Positions 55,168-63,565 of a stretch of 64,000 nucleotides of DNA are shown here, piece by piece. Both the position numbers and the translations under genes were made by a program. The DNA comes from Microbacterium sp. SY138. GTDB lineage: Bacteria; Actinomycetota; Actinomycetes; Actinomycetales; Microbacteriaceae. The stretch spans positions 2,666,001 through 2,730,000 of the forward strand of contig NZ_CP155793.1 in NCBI RefSeq assembly GCF_039729145.1. The letters are read 5' to 3'. Position 1 is the stretch's first letter. The number at the start of each line of letters is the position of its first letter. The notes under the pieces were generated by a model, which was not told the DNA's origin, ran no database searches, and saw only the letters and a list, made by a program, of their open reading frames with translations.

Positions 55168-55557
55168 ATGCACCACCTTCTCCGGCTCGCCGATGAACAG
55201 CGGGTTCGCGTCGTCGAGCGGACCGGTCGAACGCGCGGGGGCTACGACCCCGCGACTCGCACGATCCGCCTCAGCCCCGGCATGAGCGTCCGCACCACTC
55301 GCAGCGTGCTCGCGCACGAGCTCGGACACGCCGCTCTCGGCCACGTTCCCGCCCCGACCCCCGCCATCCGCGCCCAGCAGGAGCGCCAGGCGGATGAATG
55401 GGCGGCGTCGCAGCTCATCACGCCGCGCACCTACGCGGAAGCAGAAGCGGTTCGAGGTCCGCATCTCGCGAGCTTGGCCTTCGAGCTGGAGGTCACGATC
55501 GAGCTCGTCACGGCCTACCAGCGGCTGCTGCGTCAGACGATCCTCGTCGCTGGTTGA
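55168..55557 (+). CDS. ImmA/IrrE-family metallo-endopeptidase
   Basis: 129 residues. Zinc motif HELGH at residues 50-54 (SVLAHELGHAALGH) and a downstream glutamate in RQADEWAASQLI, the third ligand. Such proteases cleave XRE repressors to induce phage, mobile-element or stress genes. Start ATG 55168 is set by GGGAGG 7 nt upstream; GTG 55162 would leave no spacing. The partner is probably the XRE protein encoded just before it. No integrase or conjugation gene is visible nearby. Confidence 0.88.
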   Translation: MHHLLRLADEQRVRVVERTGRTRGGYDPATRTIRLSPGMSVRTTRSVLAHELGHAALGHVPAPTPAIRAQQERQADEWAASQLITPRTYAEAEAVRGPHLASLAFELEVTIELVTAYQRLLRQTILVAG

Positions 55558-55565
55558 ATATCGTC

Positions 55566-56168
55566 ATGCCCTTCCTCGTCACGCCCTCCCCTGTCACCCT
55601 GACCGGCGAACTCGTCGAACTCCGTCCCCTCGAACGCGCCCATGTCGATGGACTGATCGAGGCCGTGGAGGAGGGCGACCTGTGGAAGACGGCCTGGTAC
55701 ACCTCGGTACCCGCACCCGATGGTGTCGCCGCGGAGGTCGAGCGCCGGCTCGGGCTCGTCGAGAAGGGCGAGATGGTCCCTTTCACGACGTTCGACGCCA
55801 CTGGTCGCATCCTGGGACTCACGTCGTACTACGACATCGTCGCCGACGTTCCCCGGCTGCACATCGGCTTCACGTGGAACCGACCGTCGGCGCACGGCAC
55901 GGGCACGAATGCCGAGTCCAAGCTGCTGCTGCTCCGGCACGCGTTCGAGACGCTGGGAGTCTTCCGCGTGGGCCTGACCACGCAATGGGTGAACTTCCAG
56001 TCGCGCACGGCGATCGAGCGGCTCGGCGCCAAGCAGGACGGCGTCATGCGGGCCATGAGCCGCTACCGCAACGGCGCACTGCGCGACAGCGTGGAGTATT
56101 CCATCATCGAGCCGGAGTGGCCCGCTGTCAGGGCGAACCTCGAAGCGAGGCTCGCCAGACGACGGTGA
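55566..56168 (+). CDS. GNAT acetyltransferase (RimJ/RimL type)
   Basis: 200 residues. GCN5-related N-acetyltransferase: LVELRPLERAHVDGLIEAVE, LGLTSYYDIVADVPRLHIGF, then FETLGVFRVGLTTQWVNFQS and SRTAIERLGAKQDGVMR, the acetyl-CoA-side motif B region. Likely acetylates a protein N-terminus or small amine; substrate unknown. It starts 8 nt after the ImmA/IrrE stop. Confidence 0.88.
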   Translation: MPFLVTPSPVTLTGELVELRPLERAHVDGLIEAVEEGDLWKTAWYTSVPAPDGVAAEVERRLGLVEKGEMVPFTTFDATGRILGLTSYYDIVADVPRLHIGFTWNRPSAHGTGTNAESKLLLLRHAFETLGVFRVGLTTQWVNFQSRTAIERLGAKQDGVMRAMSRYRNGALRDSVEYSIIEPEWPAVRANLEARLARRR

Positions 56169-56224
56169 ACCGTCGACCGTCGGCGGTCAGCCGCCACGCT
56201 TGACGACCTGCGGACCGCGGGGAG

Positions 56225-56428
56225 TCACTCGGTGGCGTTGCCCGACCAGTTGTTCGACCGGCGGGTGGCCGAGCCGCCCTGGCGGAAGATGAAGGCCATG
56301 GCCAGGGTCACCAGCAGGAGCCCACCGCAGAAGGCGAGAGCCTGGAACGCCGGCAGCCCGAACGAGATGCCCATCAGCAGGATCCCTCCGATGAAGAGGA
56401 TCATGAAGAAGAGGAAGCTGAGGATCAC
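56225..56428 (-). CDS. small two-helix membrane protein
   Basis: 67 residues. Two hydrophobic helices (LSFLFFMILFIGGILLMGIS and LAFCGGLLLVTLAMAFIFRQ) and a polar C-terminus (RRSNNWSGNATE). GTG start at 56428 with AGGAG 6 nt upstream. Not recognised; no operon partner. Confidence 0.7.
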   Translation of the reverse strand: MILSFLFFMILFIGGILLMGISFGLPAFQALAFCGGLLLVTLAMAFIFRQGGSATRRSNNWSGNATE

Positions 56429-56518
56429 GGGATCTCCTGTCGTCGGTGCCGTCTACCAGGATAGCCCGGACTCGGAAACCCCCTGTGCATGTTCTTCCTC
56501 GTCTGGTCTGCTCGGAGC

Positions 56519-57130
56519 ATGAAGACACCACTGACCGCCGTCGCCATCTCCTGCACACTCAAGCCGTCGCCCGCGCCCTCCAGCTCCGATCTCCTCGCGA
56601 CGCAGCTGCTCGACGGCCTCGCCGACCACGGCGTCACCGGTGACGTGGTCCGCGCCGTCGACCTCTCCCTCAGCCCCGGTGTCGAGAAGGACATGGGTGG
56701 CGACGACGAATGGCCCCAGATCCGTCGGCGAGTGCTGGACGCCGACATCCTCGTCCTCGTCACCCCCACGTGGATGGGGCAGCATTCGAGCGTCGCACAG
56801 CGCGTGCTCGAACGCCTCGATGCGGAGCTCGGCGAGACGGACGCCCGCGGCCGCCCCACCCTGTTCGACAAGGTGGCCATCGCGGGCGTCGTCGGGAATG
56901 AAGACGGCGCGCACCACATCGCGGCGATCCTCTTCCAGTCGCTGAACGACGTGGGATACACGGTCGCCGCACAGGGCTCGGTCTATTGGAACGGCGAGGC
57001 GATGCACACCGTCGACTACAAGGATCTCGATGAGACACCCGAGAAGGTCGCGTCGGCCATCGGGACGGCGACGAGGAACGCCGCACACCTGGCCCGACTG
57101 CTCAAGGCGCAGGAGTATCCCGCGGAGTGA
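56519..57130 (+). CDS. flavodoxin-like NAD(P)H-dependent FMN oxidoreductase
   Basis: 203 residues. The flavodoxin-like fold is indicated by TAVAISCTLKPSPAPSSSDL (phosphate loop), DILVLVTPTWMGQHSSVAQR and FDKVAIAGVVGNEDGAHHIA. Related to the NADPH-dependent FMN reductase/azoreductase group. Start ATG 56519 with CGGAG just upstream. It ends 6 nt from the convergent acetyltransferase. Confidence 0.82.
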   Translation: MKTPLTAVAISCTLKPSPAPSSSDLLATQLLDGLADHGVTGDVVRAVDLSLSPGVEKDMGGDDEWPQIRRRVLDADILVLVTPTWMGQHSSVAQRVLERLDAELGETDARGRPTLFDKVAIAGVVGNEDGAHHIAAILFQSLNDVGYTVAAQGSVYWNGEAMHTVDYKDLDETPEKVASAIGTATRNAAHLARLLKAQEYPAE

Positions 57131-57136
57131 TCTCGG

Positions 57137-57637
57137 TCACTCCGTGAGGTCGAGTGCCCATTCGTTCACGGTCAGCTCGGCACCGCGGAACTCCTCTGTG
57201 AAGCTCCCCGCCAGGGTGAATCCGTTGCGGCGGCACACCCCGTTCGATGCCGGGTTCTCGACCCCGGGAAATGCGGTCAGGAAACGTCGTCCCTCGCGAT
57301 GCGCACGGGCGTCGTCGATGAGGAGAGCAAGGGCGGCGGACGCCACACCGTGCCCCTGCGCCTCAGGCCGGACGAACCATCCCGTCTCGAGCGCAGGCTC
57401 TTCCCGCCAGACGACGTGCCAGTACCCGATCGATCCGAGTGCTCGCGCTCCCTCGTCTTCGATGACGAACATCCGCGCTTCCCCGGAGGCGACCAGCCGC
57501 AGGTAACGGGCGTGCCGCTCGATGATCTGGTCGACGCTCTCCGGGCCGTTGATGTGCGCCGTCATCTCCCGGGTGTTGGCCGCGTGCAGCAGTCCGAGGT
57601 CGTTCTCGGACCAGATCCGGAGTCTCAGGTCTTCCAT
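57137..57637 (-). CDS. GNAT acetyltransferase
   Basis: 166 residues. LRLRIWSENDLGLLHAANTR at the start, GSIGYWHVVWREEPALETGW, then the acetyl-CoA loop RPEAQGHGVASAAL (RxxxGxG/A) and FPGVENPASNGVCRRNGF. Substrate unknown. Start ATG 57637 assigned by family alignment; CAGCAT lies 6 nt upstream as a weak -10. Confidence 0.88.
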   Translation of the reverse strand: MEDLRLRIWSENDLGLLHAANTREMTAHINGPESVDQIIERHARYLRLVASGEARMFVIEDEGARALGSIGYWHVVWREEPALETGWFVRPEAQGHGVASAALALLIDDARAHREGRRFLTAFPGVENPASNGVCRRNGFTLAGSFTEEFRGAELTVNEWALDLTE

Positions 57638-57719
57638 GCTCGGATGCTGCCACAGGCCTCCGACACCGCCTTCAATGTGAGGGGGGCTCCGCATCGTGTG
57701 TGCTCAACGTCGGGTGCGC

Positions 57720-58760
57720 TCAGTGTGCGGGTGCGCGTGACGCCGGCTCCGACGCACTCCGGAACGTGACGACCTCGTCGCGCCGAGCCTTCTCGACGAT
57801 GAGTCCCGCCAGCTCGAGTCGTCGAAAAACCCGCCGAGGCAGTGCGGGAAGCTCGGCGGAGAAGCCGCGCGGCGGCGTGGCGAGCCCGGCGAAGAGCGAC
57901 AGGTCGACACCGGTGCCACGCACCTCGATCCGCGCGTAGTCGCTGCGGCACCGCCAGCGCAGGAATTCGAGCCTCCGGAACGGGATCGTGTGGAGCTGAT
58001 CGCCTACCCGTACACGCAACTCGTCGTTCCCGAAGGCGACCGCGCACTGCGCTGTGCGTCGGCGCAGGATCGCCATGAACAGGAGGTACACGGGAAGCCC
58101 CAGCACGATTCCCATGAGGACGATCGCGATCCGCGGTCCCATCCGCATCACGATGTCGTCGAGTCCGATCAGCAGCGCGACGCCGAGGAGTCCGACGACC
58201 ACGACGATCCCGACGATCGCCTGCGTGAGCGTGCGCATCCGCAGCTCGATGGCGGGGAAGCGCACGATCGACCCGTCGCCGCCTTCCTCCCGTTCCCAGT
58301 CCGGCGTCACCGGCAGCGGCTTCTTCTTCGCGTCCCGACGGGCGAAGAGATCGGTGATGCGACTGAGGAGTCCGAGCCAGATCCACCCGGTCGCCGGTAT
58401 CCCCGCGAGCTGCAGGACGACGGCGACCCCGCGCACCGCCTCGGGGAAGCCGTCGAGCAGGTCTCCCCCGAACTCCACCATGAGGACCAGGACGGCCCCG
58501 AGCACGATGGCGACACCGAGGTGCAGGATCGCCCCGTTGCGCGCCGGCACCATGCCCAGGGTGACGTTCACGAACGCGAAGCCGAAGCACCAGCCCCCGA
58601 CCAGCATGAGCAGGAACGGGAAGAAGCTGAGGTCATCACCCGCGAGCGTGAACCCGATGGCTGCGATCAGCAGCACCGTGCCCACGACGATCGGCGCGCG
58701 CACGAACGTCCGGTTCACCTTCGCGCGCATGCGCGTCTCGGTGGCGGTCTCGTCGATCAT
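57720..58760 (-). CDS. hypothetical multi-helix membrane protein
   Basis: 346 residues, not recognised. Two helices near the N-terminus (~20-70), about three more to ~130, a charged loop (FARRDAKKKPLPVTPDWERE), two further helices (~180-245) and a cytoplasmic C-terminal region with HTIPFRRLEFLRWRCRSDYA and LSLFAGLATPPRGF, resembling bacterial PH-like membrane proteins. Start ATG 58760 with TAGAAT 7 nt upstream. Confidence 0.75.
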   Translation of the reverse strand: MIDETATETRMRAKVNRTFVRAPIVVGTVLLIAAIGFTLAGDDLSFFPFLLMLVGGWCFGFAFVNVTLGMVPARNGAILHLGVAIVLGAVLVLMVEFGGDLLDGFPEAVRGVAVVLQLAGIPATGWIWLGLLSRITDLFARRDAKKKPLPVTPDWEREEGGDGSIVRFPAIELRMRTLTQAIVGIVVVVGLLGVALLIGLDDIVMRMGPRIAIVLMGIVLGLPVYLLFMAILRRRTAQCAVAFGNDELRVRVGDQLHTIPFRRLEFLRWRCRSDYARIEVRGTGVDLSLFAGLATPPRGFSAELPALPRRVFRRLELAGLIVEKARRDEVVTFRSASEPASRAPAH

Positions 58761-58767
58761 CGGGTCG

Positions 58768-58773
58768 ATTCTA
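58768..58773 (-). promoter_or_regulatory. -10 box of leaderless membrane protein gene
   Basis: TAGAAT, 7 nt before ATG 58760. Confidence 0.5.
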
Positions 58774-58776
58774 GGT

Positions 58777-58801
58777 CCGGGCGCGTGTCGACGCGCTCCG
58801 G
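58777..58801 (-). terminator. putative terminator after gadC
   Basis: Stem of 6 perfect pairs plus 4 more beyond a one-base bulge, loop GTCG, 16 nt after the gadC stop; no U-tract. Confidence 0.4.
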
Positions 58802-58816
58802 AGCATGCGCGCTCGC

Positions 58817-60337
58817 CTACGTCTGCGCGTGCTCGTCTTCTTCGTGGGTCCCGTGGGCATTCCTCTGCTCCTCGGTGCGCATGTCCCAGGCGGGCTTGCG
58901 AACCGCATAGAAGATGAGCGGCGGAGCGCCGAGCACGACGATCACCGCCGCCACGATCCAGGGATACAGGGCCGGCGGGAACGCCGTGAACCCTTCCGGC
59001 GGGATGAAGGCGAACACGAAGGCCGCGAGGCTCGCCAGGAATCCGATGCCCGCCACGAGGTTGATCGCAGGAACACGGTAGGCCCTCTTCACGCTCGCCT
59101 GCGTCCGCCGCAGGACCATCGCCGAGGCGAACATCATCATGTACATGATGAGGTACAGGGCTGCGGCCATGTCGATCAGGGCGACGAACGCCGCACTGAC
59201 GTTGGGGACGATGATGAAGATCGCCGCCAGGGCGGTGACGATCGTGCCCTGCAGCATCAGGATTCCGGACTGCACACCGGCCTTGTTCTTCTTCTGCAGC
59301 AGTGGGGGCAGCAGCCCCGTCTCCGCCGCGGCGAGAACACCTTTGGACGGTCCGACGATCCAGGTGATCACGGACGCCAGTGCGCCGGCGGCGATCAGCG
59401 CGGACACCGCCGCCGTCGCCCACTGACCCACACCCCAGTGCGAGAAGTACTCCTGGAACGCGAGCATGATGCCGTTGGTCAGGCCCAGCTCCTTCTGCGG
59501 GACCGCAACGGCGATGGCGATCGTCGGCAGGATGAACACGATGAGGATGAGGACCGCGGAGATGAAGATGGAGCGAGGAAAGCCCCGGCCCGGGTCCTTC
59601 ATCTGGTTCACGTGGACGGCGTTGACCTCCATGCCGGCGTAGGCGAGGAAGTTCGACACGATCAGCACGATCGATGCGATGCCGGTGAAGGGGGGAATCA
59701 CCGCTTCGGGCGTGAGGGGTACCTCGCTCTTCTCTCCGCTGAACACCCAGATCGCTCCGAACACGATGAGGAGGGCTGCGGGGAGCAGGGTGCCGAGGAT
59801 GCCGCCCCAGGAGCCGAGCTTGGCGAAAAGGTTGCCGCCTCTCAACGCGATGAGAGTGGATCCCCAGTAGAGGACCAGGATGACCACGGCCGTGAAGAAG
59901 CCGGAACTCGACAGGGAGGGGTCGAAGAAGACGAACGCGAGCGCTCCGGCGATGAAGGCGAGCTGGGTGGGGTACCAGACCACGTTCTGGATCCACTGCA
60001 ACCACACGGCGGTGAACCCCCAGCGGTTGCCCATCGCCTCCCTGATCCAGATGTACACGCCTCCCTTCCACCCGGTCGCGAGCTCGGCGGCGACCAGCGC
60101 TGTCGGCACGAGGAACAGGATCGCGGGGATGATGTAGAGCGTGATGCTGCCGAGGCCGAACACGGCCATCGCCGGGAGCGATCGCAGGCTCGCGACCACG
60201 ACCAGGGTGAGGAGGGCGAGCTGCCCCACTCCCAGGAAGGAGGTCACCGCGGAACGGGGTGCGAGCGGATGGTTCGATGCGGTCGGGGACGACTCGGCCG
60301 GTGCCGGCGACGGAGCGGAACTCTGAGGCGAGGACAT
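58817..60337 (-). CDS. gadC: glutamate:GABA antiporter
   Basis: 506 residues, APC-superfamily antiporter, ~12 helices, near the length of E. coli GadC (511). N-terminal SAVTSFLGVGQLALLTLVVV, AELATGWKGGVYIWIREAMG, FLAYAGMEVNAVHVNQMKDP and SKGVLAAAETGLLPPLLQKK are GadC-group stretches. It imports glutamate and exports GABA, removing one proton per cycle together with GadB. The C-terminus is polar and His/Glu-rich (EEQRNAHGTHEEDEHAQT), comparable to the pH-gated plug of E. coli GadC (inference). It lies 11 nt downstream of gadB in the same operon. Confidence 0.9.
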   Translation of the reverse strand: MSSPQSSAPSPAPAESSPTASNHPLAPRSAVTSFLGVGQLALLTLVVVASLRSLPAMAVFGLGSITLYIIPAILFLVPTALVAAELATGWKGGVYIWIREAMGNRWGFTAVWLQWIQNVVWYPTQLAFIAGALAFVFFDPSLSSSGFFTAVVILVLYWGSTLIALRGGNLFAKLGSWGGILGTLLPAALLIVFGAIWVFSGEKSEVPLTPEAVIPPFTGIASIVLIVSNFLAYAGMEVNAVHVNQMKDPGRGFPRSIFISAVLILIVFILPTIAIAVAVPQKELGLTNGIMLAFQEYFSHWGVGQWATAAVSALIAAGALASVITWIVGPSKGVLAAAETGLLPPLLQKKNKAGVQSGILMLQGTIVTALAAIFIIVPNVSAAFVALIDMAAALYLIMYMMMFASAMVLRRTQASVKRAYRVPAINLVAGIGFLASLAAFVFAFIPPEGFTAFPPALYPWIVAAVIVVLGAPPLIFYAVRKPAWDMRTEEQRNAHGTHEEDEHAQT

Positions 60338-60348
60338 GGCGGCTTCTC

Positions 60349-61725
60349 TCAGTGGTGGAAGGCCGACTGCGGCTTCTCGATCGGCATCGGCGACTCGAGC
60401 GCGTCGAGGTACGCGACCTCGGTCTCGATCGCCTGCAGCAGTTCGATCGCGAGGTCCATGCTCAGCCCGTTGCGGACGACGATGCGCTGCACCGTGATCT
60501 GCTCGAGGTCGGCGGGCATCGGATAGGCGGGGATCAACCAGCCCTTCATCCGCAACCGGTCCTGCAGATGGTAGAGAGTCCAGTTCTTCGTGTGCCCGTC
60601 CTTGAGGCGCCAGGCGAACACCGGGATGTCGCTGCCGTCGTTCCAGAGTTCGAACGCGTCGAGCTTCGCGATCCCCGCGGAGAGGTACTTCGCGACGTCC
60701 TGCGAGGCCTGCTGCACGGCCCGGTATCCCTCGAATCCCAAGCGCAGGAACAGGTAGTACTGCAACACCACCTGGGCGCCGGGCCTCGAGAAGTTCAGCG
60801 CGAAGGTCGGCATCTCCCCACCGAGGTAACTGACCTGGAACACCAGGTCCTCCGGCAGCCACTGGGCGTCACGCCAGACCACCCACCCGAGCCCCGGGTA
60901 CACGAGACCGTACTTGTGACCCGAGGTGCTGATCGAGTGCACGCGCTCGAGACGGAAGTCCCAGACCAGATCCGGCTGCAGGAACGGCGCGATCATCGCG
61001 CCCGAGGCACCGTCGACATGGATCGGGATGTCGAGGCCGGTGTTCTTCTGGATCTCGTCCAACGCCGCGGCGATCTCGGCGACGGGTTCGTACATGCCGG
61101 TGTAGGTGACACCCATGATGGCGACGACGCCGATCGTGTTCTCATCGACGTACTTCGCCAGGTCATGCCCGTCGAGCGTCTTGTGCTCCGCACTGATCGG
61201 CACGTAGCGGGGCTCGACGTCGAAGTAGTTGCAGAACTTCTCCCAGCACACCTGCACGGCGGAGGACATCACGAGGTTCGGCGTCGAGGTGTCCTTGCCC
61301 GCTGCACGCCTGGCCTGCTGCCACCGCCGCTTGAAGGCGAGACCGCCCAGCATGCACGCCTCGGACGAGCCGATCGTCGAGGTGCCGATGCTCTTCTCCG
61401 CATCGGGCGCGTTCCACAGGTTCGCCAGCATGTGCCAGCAGTTGTCCTCGATCGCCGCCGTCTGCGGATATTCGTCCTTGTCGATCATGTTCTTGTCGAA
61501 CGACGCCGCGTACACCTGCTTCGCATCGTCATCCATCCAGGTGCTCACGAACGTCGCGAGGTTCAGCCGCGCGTTCCCGTCGAGGATCGTCTCGTCCTCC
61601 ACGATCTGCTTCGCCGTGTCCGGAAGCGACTCACCGGCAGGGATGACATGACGTGCGGCGCCGGTAGCTTCAGCCGGCCTCGCGAACATCGGTGTTGCCG
61701 GGCTGGAGGTCTCGTGATCAGTCAT
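60349..61725 (-). CDS. gadB: glutamate decarboxylase
   Basis: 458 residues; converts glutamate to GABA with proton consumption, PLP-dependent. The PLP lysine is K271 in SISTSGHKYGLVYPG, preceded by HVDGASGAMIAPF. Other family marks: FVSTWMDDDAKQVYAASFDK, IGTSTIGSSEACMLGGLAFK. The C-terminus ends PQSAFHH with a penultimate His, matching the position of the pH-sensing His465 of E. coli GadB. ATG 61725 has AAGGAG 7 nt upstream. With gadC it forms the glutamate-dependent acid resistance system. A palindrome upstream matches one before the adjacent lacI gene. Confidence 0.95.
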   Translation of the reverse strand: MTDHETSSPATPMFARPAEATGAARHVIPAGESLPDTAKQIVEDETILDGNARLNLATFVSTWMDDDAKQVYAASFDKNMIDKDEYPQTAAIEDNCWHMLANLWNAPDAEKSIGTSTIGSSEACMLGGLAFKRRWQQARRAAGKDTSTPNLVMSSAVQVCWEKFCNYFDVEPRYVPISAEHKTLDGHDLAKYVDENTIGVVAIMGVTYTGMYEPVAEIAAALDEIQKNTGLDIPIHVDGASGAMIAPFLQPDLVWDFRLERVHSISTSGHKYGLVYPGLGWVVWRDAQWLPEDLVFQVSYLGGEMPTFALNFSRPGAQVVLQYYLFLRLGFEGYRAVQQASQDVAKYLSAGIAKLDAFELWNDGSDIPVFAWRLKDGHTKNWTLYHLQDRLRMKGWLIPAYPMPADLEQITVQRIVVRNGLSMDLAIELLQAIETEVAYLDALESPMPIEKPQSAFHH

Positions 61726-61776
61726 GTCGTCTCCTTGCTTGCGTGCATCGCGGCGGCACATGGAACCGACGTGCAA

Positions 61777-61790
61777 AATCGGTTAACCGC
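61777..61790 (+). promoter_or_regulatory. putative operator upstream of gadB
   Basis: AATCGGTTAACCGC, containing the perfect 10-bp palindrome CGGTTAACCG (61780-61789). Matches 11 of 14 positions of the site before the lacI gene. Confidence 0.5.
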
Positions 61791-61831
61791 CACCTGGGTC
61801 GATGGAAACAAGGTAAGACGTCCTCAGGGGA

Positions 61832-62854
61832 TCACGCAAGCCTGTACGACGAAGGCGAGGCGGAAACCGCCACCGAAGGCAGCTCGAGAAGGAGGTCAGC
61901 AGGGGTCTCGCCGCTTACGAGCTCGGCCATGGCCTTCACCGCGAGGGAGCCGTTCCGGAACGGATCGGTGGCGAAATAGTCCACGCCATGCTGCGCAGCG
62001 AGCCCGCCGGGATCACCGACCGTCGTCACACGCAACTGACCGGGCACATCGAGCCCAGCCCGTTCGGCCGCTCGGAGGATGGCTGCGCTGAATGACTCGT
62101 TCATGCAGTGCACCACCGTGGGCGGCAGTGCGCCCGAGAGCATCCTCGTGGCAGCGTCGTCCAGCGACTCCCCCGGCTCCAACGCCCCTCCCCGCGGCGT
62201 GATCCCCCGCCGCGCACACCAGCGCTGAAACCCGGCGATGGCATCGTTGGTGAAGTGATCCAGTCGCGCCCCGACGAAGATCGCAGGCCGGACTTCTTCG
62301 TCACCATCTGCGATTGTGTCGAGGTAAGCCGGAAGCGCATCCCGTATGCCCAGCCGAATCTGCTGGATGCGAGCCGTCGGACGCTCGTCGTATCCGCCGA
62401 CGGCGACGACCGGTCGACCGAGACTCAGCGCGCGCTCCACCACGGGGTCGCTGGGCATGGGGTCGACCACGATGATCCCGTCATACGAGAGCGTGGTCGT
62501 GATCTGACCGTCGACCCCCGCGCGGCCTGCCGTGACCGCCAAACCCATCGCGCCGGCCTCCAACGCCGCCCCCGCGAGGATGTTCCGGAAGCACGGCATG
62601 AACGAGGCTTCCGTGACGCGCGGATCGCGGAAGCTCGCCACGACCGCGATCACGTTCGTCCGCCCGAGTCGCAGTGCCTGACCCGTCTGATTCGGCTGGT
62701 AGCCGAGCCGGTCGCCGATCGCCTTCACACGGGCGCGCGTGCGCTCGGACACTCTCCCTCGCCCGTTGTAGACGTGCGAGACGGTGGCCGCCGAGACACC
62801 TGCGGCGAGAGCGACGTCCCTGATGCGAACGCGTTGTGCGGAAGGTTCGGGCAT
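61832..62854 (-). CDS. LacI-family transcriptional regulator
   Basis: 340 residues. HTH at ~10-55 (RIRDVALAAGVSAATVSHVY, then IGDRLGYQPNQTGQALRLGR hinge helix) followed by a periplasmic-binding-protein-like sensor domain. The start at ATG 62854 is supported by TATGCT 6 nt upstream, with a candidate operator immediately before it. It is 106 nt upstream of gadB in the same direction; the shared operator suggests it regulates gadB-gadC and itself. The effector is unknown, and a LacI regulator for an acid-resistance operon would be unusual. Confidence 0.88.
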   Translation of the reverse strand: MPEPSAQRVRIRDVALAAGVSAATVSHVYNGRGRVSERTRARVKAIGDRLGYQPNQTGQALRLGRTNVIAVVASFRDPRVTEASFMPCFRNILAGAALEAGAMGLAVTAGRAGVDGQITTTLSYDGIIVVDPMPSDPVVERALSLGRPVVAVGGYDERPTARIQQIRLGIRDALPAYLDTIADGDEEVRPAIFVGARLDHFTNDAIAGFQRWCARRGITPRGGALEPGESLDDAATRMLSGALPPTVVHCMNESFSAAILRAAERAGLDVPGQLRVTTVGDPGGLAAQHGVDYFATDPFRNGSLAVKAMAELVSGETPADLLLELPSVAVSASPSSYRLA

Positions 62855-62860
62855 CCCCTC

Positions 62861-62866
62861 AGCATA
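62861..62866 (-). promoter_or_regulatory. -10 box of leaderless lacI promoter
   Basis: TATGCT, 6 nt before ATG 62854; overlaps the end of the candidate operator. Confidence 0.5.
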
Positions 62867-62879
62867 ATCGTTTAATCAC
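62866..62879 (+). promoter_or_regulatory. putative operator upstream of lacI
   Basis: AATCGTTTAATCAC, 11 of 14 positions shared with the gadB upstream site. It adjoins the -10 box, so binding should block lacI transcription (autoregulation). Confidence 0.45.
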
Positions 62880-63415
62880 GGTCTGGTGCCGCTTCTGTCA
62901 CGCATTGACGCAGCCCGGCGCCGCCGCGCCACGCGCGTGCCGAGCACACGAACGAAGGGCGACGACCGCGCCCGGCCTCGTGGGCGCAGTGGGCCACGAT
63001 CCCGCACCCGTGCATGGATGAGCGAAGGGATTCGACGATGCAGAGAGGGCCTCGGGATCGAATGATCCCGAGGCCCTCTCACCCGCTGGTGATCCGGCTG
63101 CGCCCGAAGCTCGGGCGTCCTCCCTGACTTCGTGCCTTCTGCGTGCCACTCGCGGCTGTCTACCGCTCTGGCCGCAGTCGTGGACCAGGAGCACTCCCCC
63201 AAGTTTACTCGCCGCGGGCCCACCCAGACAGCTCGAATCAGCACTCCGGCTGGACGGCGCACGTCAGTCAAGTCTTCACTCGGGCGGCCGGGAAGGTTAC
63301 GCACGACCTCTCGAGGTAGAGGCTCACTGAGGTGGAGACGGATCCGATAGTTGTAATTATGTCAGTCTGATTTTGGGCAGACTCCTCCTTAACCATTGGC
63401 GTAGGGCGCTTTTTG
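62880..63415. other. long intergenic region, no convincing gene
   Basis: ~535 bp. It holds a 17-bp hairpin (63043-63080), a second small GC hairpin near 63100, a -10-like TAAACT on the minus strand (63202-63207) and an AT-richer tail (63340-63415) with a 6-bp hairpin at 63364-63383. Short open frames exist on both strands but have Arg/Ala/Pro-rich random-looking translations. A small transcript from ~63195 to the hairpin is possible but unproven. Confidence 0.5.
63043..63080. terminator. strong hairpin, probable terminator
   Basis: A perfect 17-bp inverted repeat (63043-63059 with 63064-63080) closed by a 4-nt loop. No annotated gene ends immediately before it on either strand. Confidence 0.55.
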
Positions 63416-63565
63416 TTACTTGCTCCGCTTGGCCCGGATCAGTCGAACGGCGAGCTTGTTAGCTCGCTTCGACAGAAGGGGCAGCAGCCGGTAGGTGATT
63501 TGACCGGCTGCGATCAGCAGAGCAGGCAGCAACAGCGGATCCGAGAACAGGCTCGAAAGATCCAC
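63416..63565 (-). CDS. small single-pass membrane protein, possibly phage-derived
   Basis: 49 residues: LFSDPLLLPALLIAAGQITY is a hydrophobic segment, followed by a strongly basic tail (LSKRANKLAVRLIRAKRSK). GTG start at 63565 with GGGAGG ~8 nt upstream; the leader contains an 8-bp hairpin (63590-63597 with 63604-63611). Size and composition are those of small phage membrane proteins, but I cannot assign a family. Confidence 0.5.
   Translation of the reverse strand: MDLSSLFSDPLLLPALLIAAGQITYRLLPLLSKRANKLAVRLIRAKRSK

Noticed and set aside
62898..63194. 98-codon minus-strand ORF from GTG 63194 with a -10 box 7 nt upstream
   Set aside because: Composition is Arg/Ala/Pro/Ser-rich, and it passes through a perfect 17-bp terminator-like hairpin; kept only as a possible alternative to a small RNA.
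63081..63210. tRNA-like D-arm sequence in the intergenic region
   Set aside because: A short GAGCGGTAGA-like match exists, but no anticodon arm or acceptor stem can be paired.
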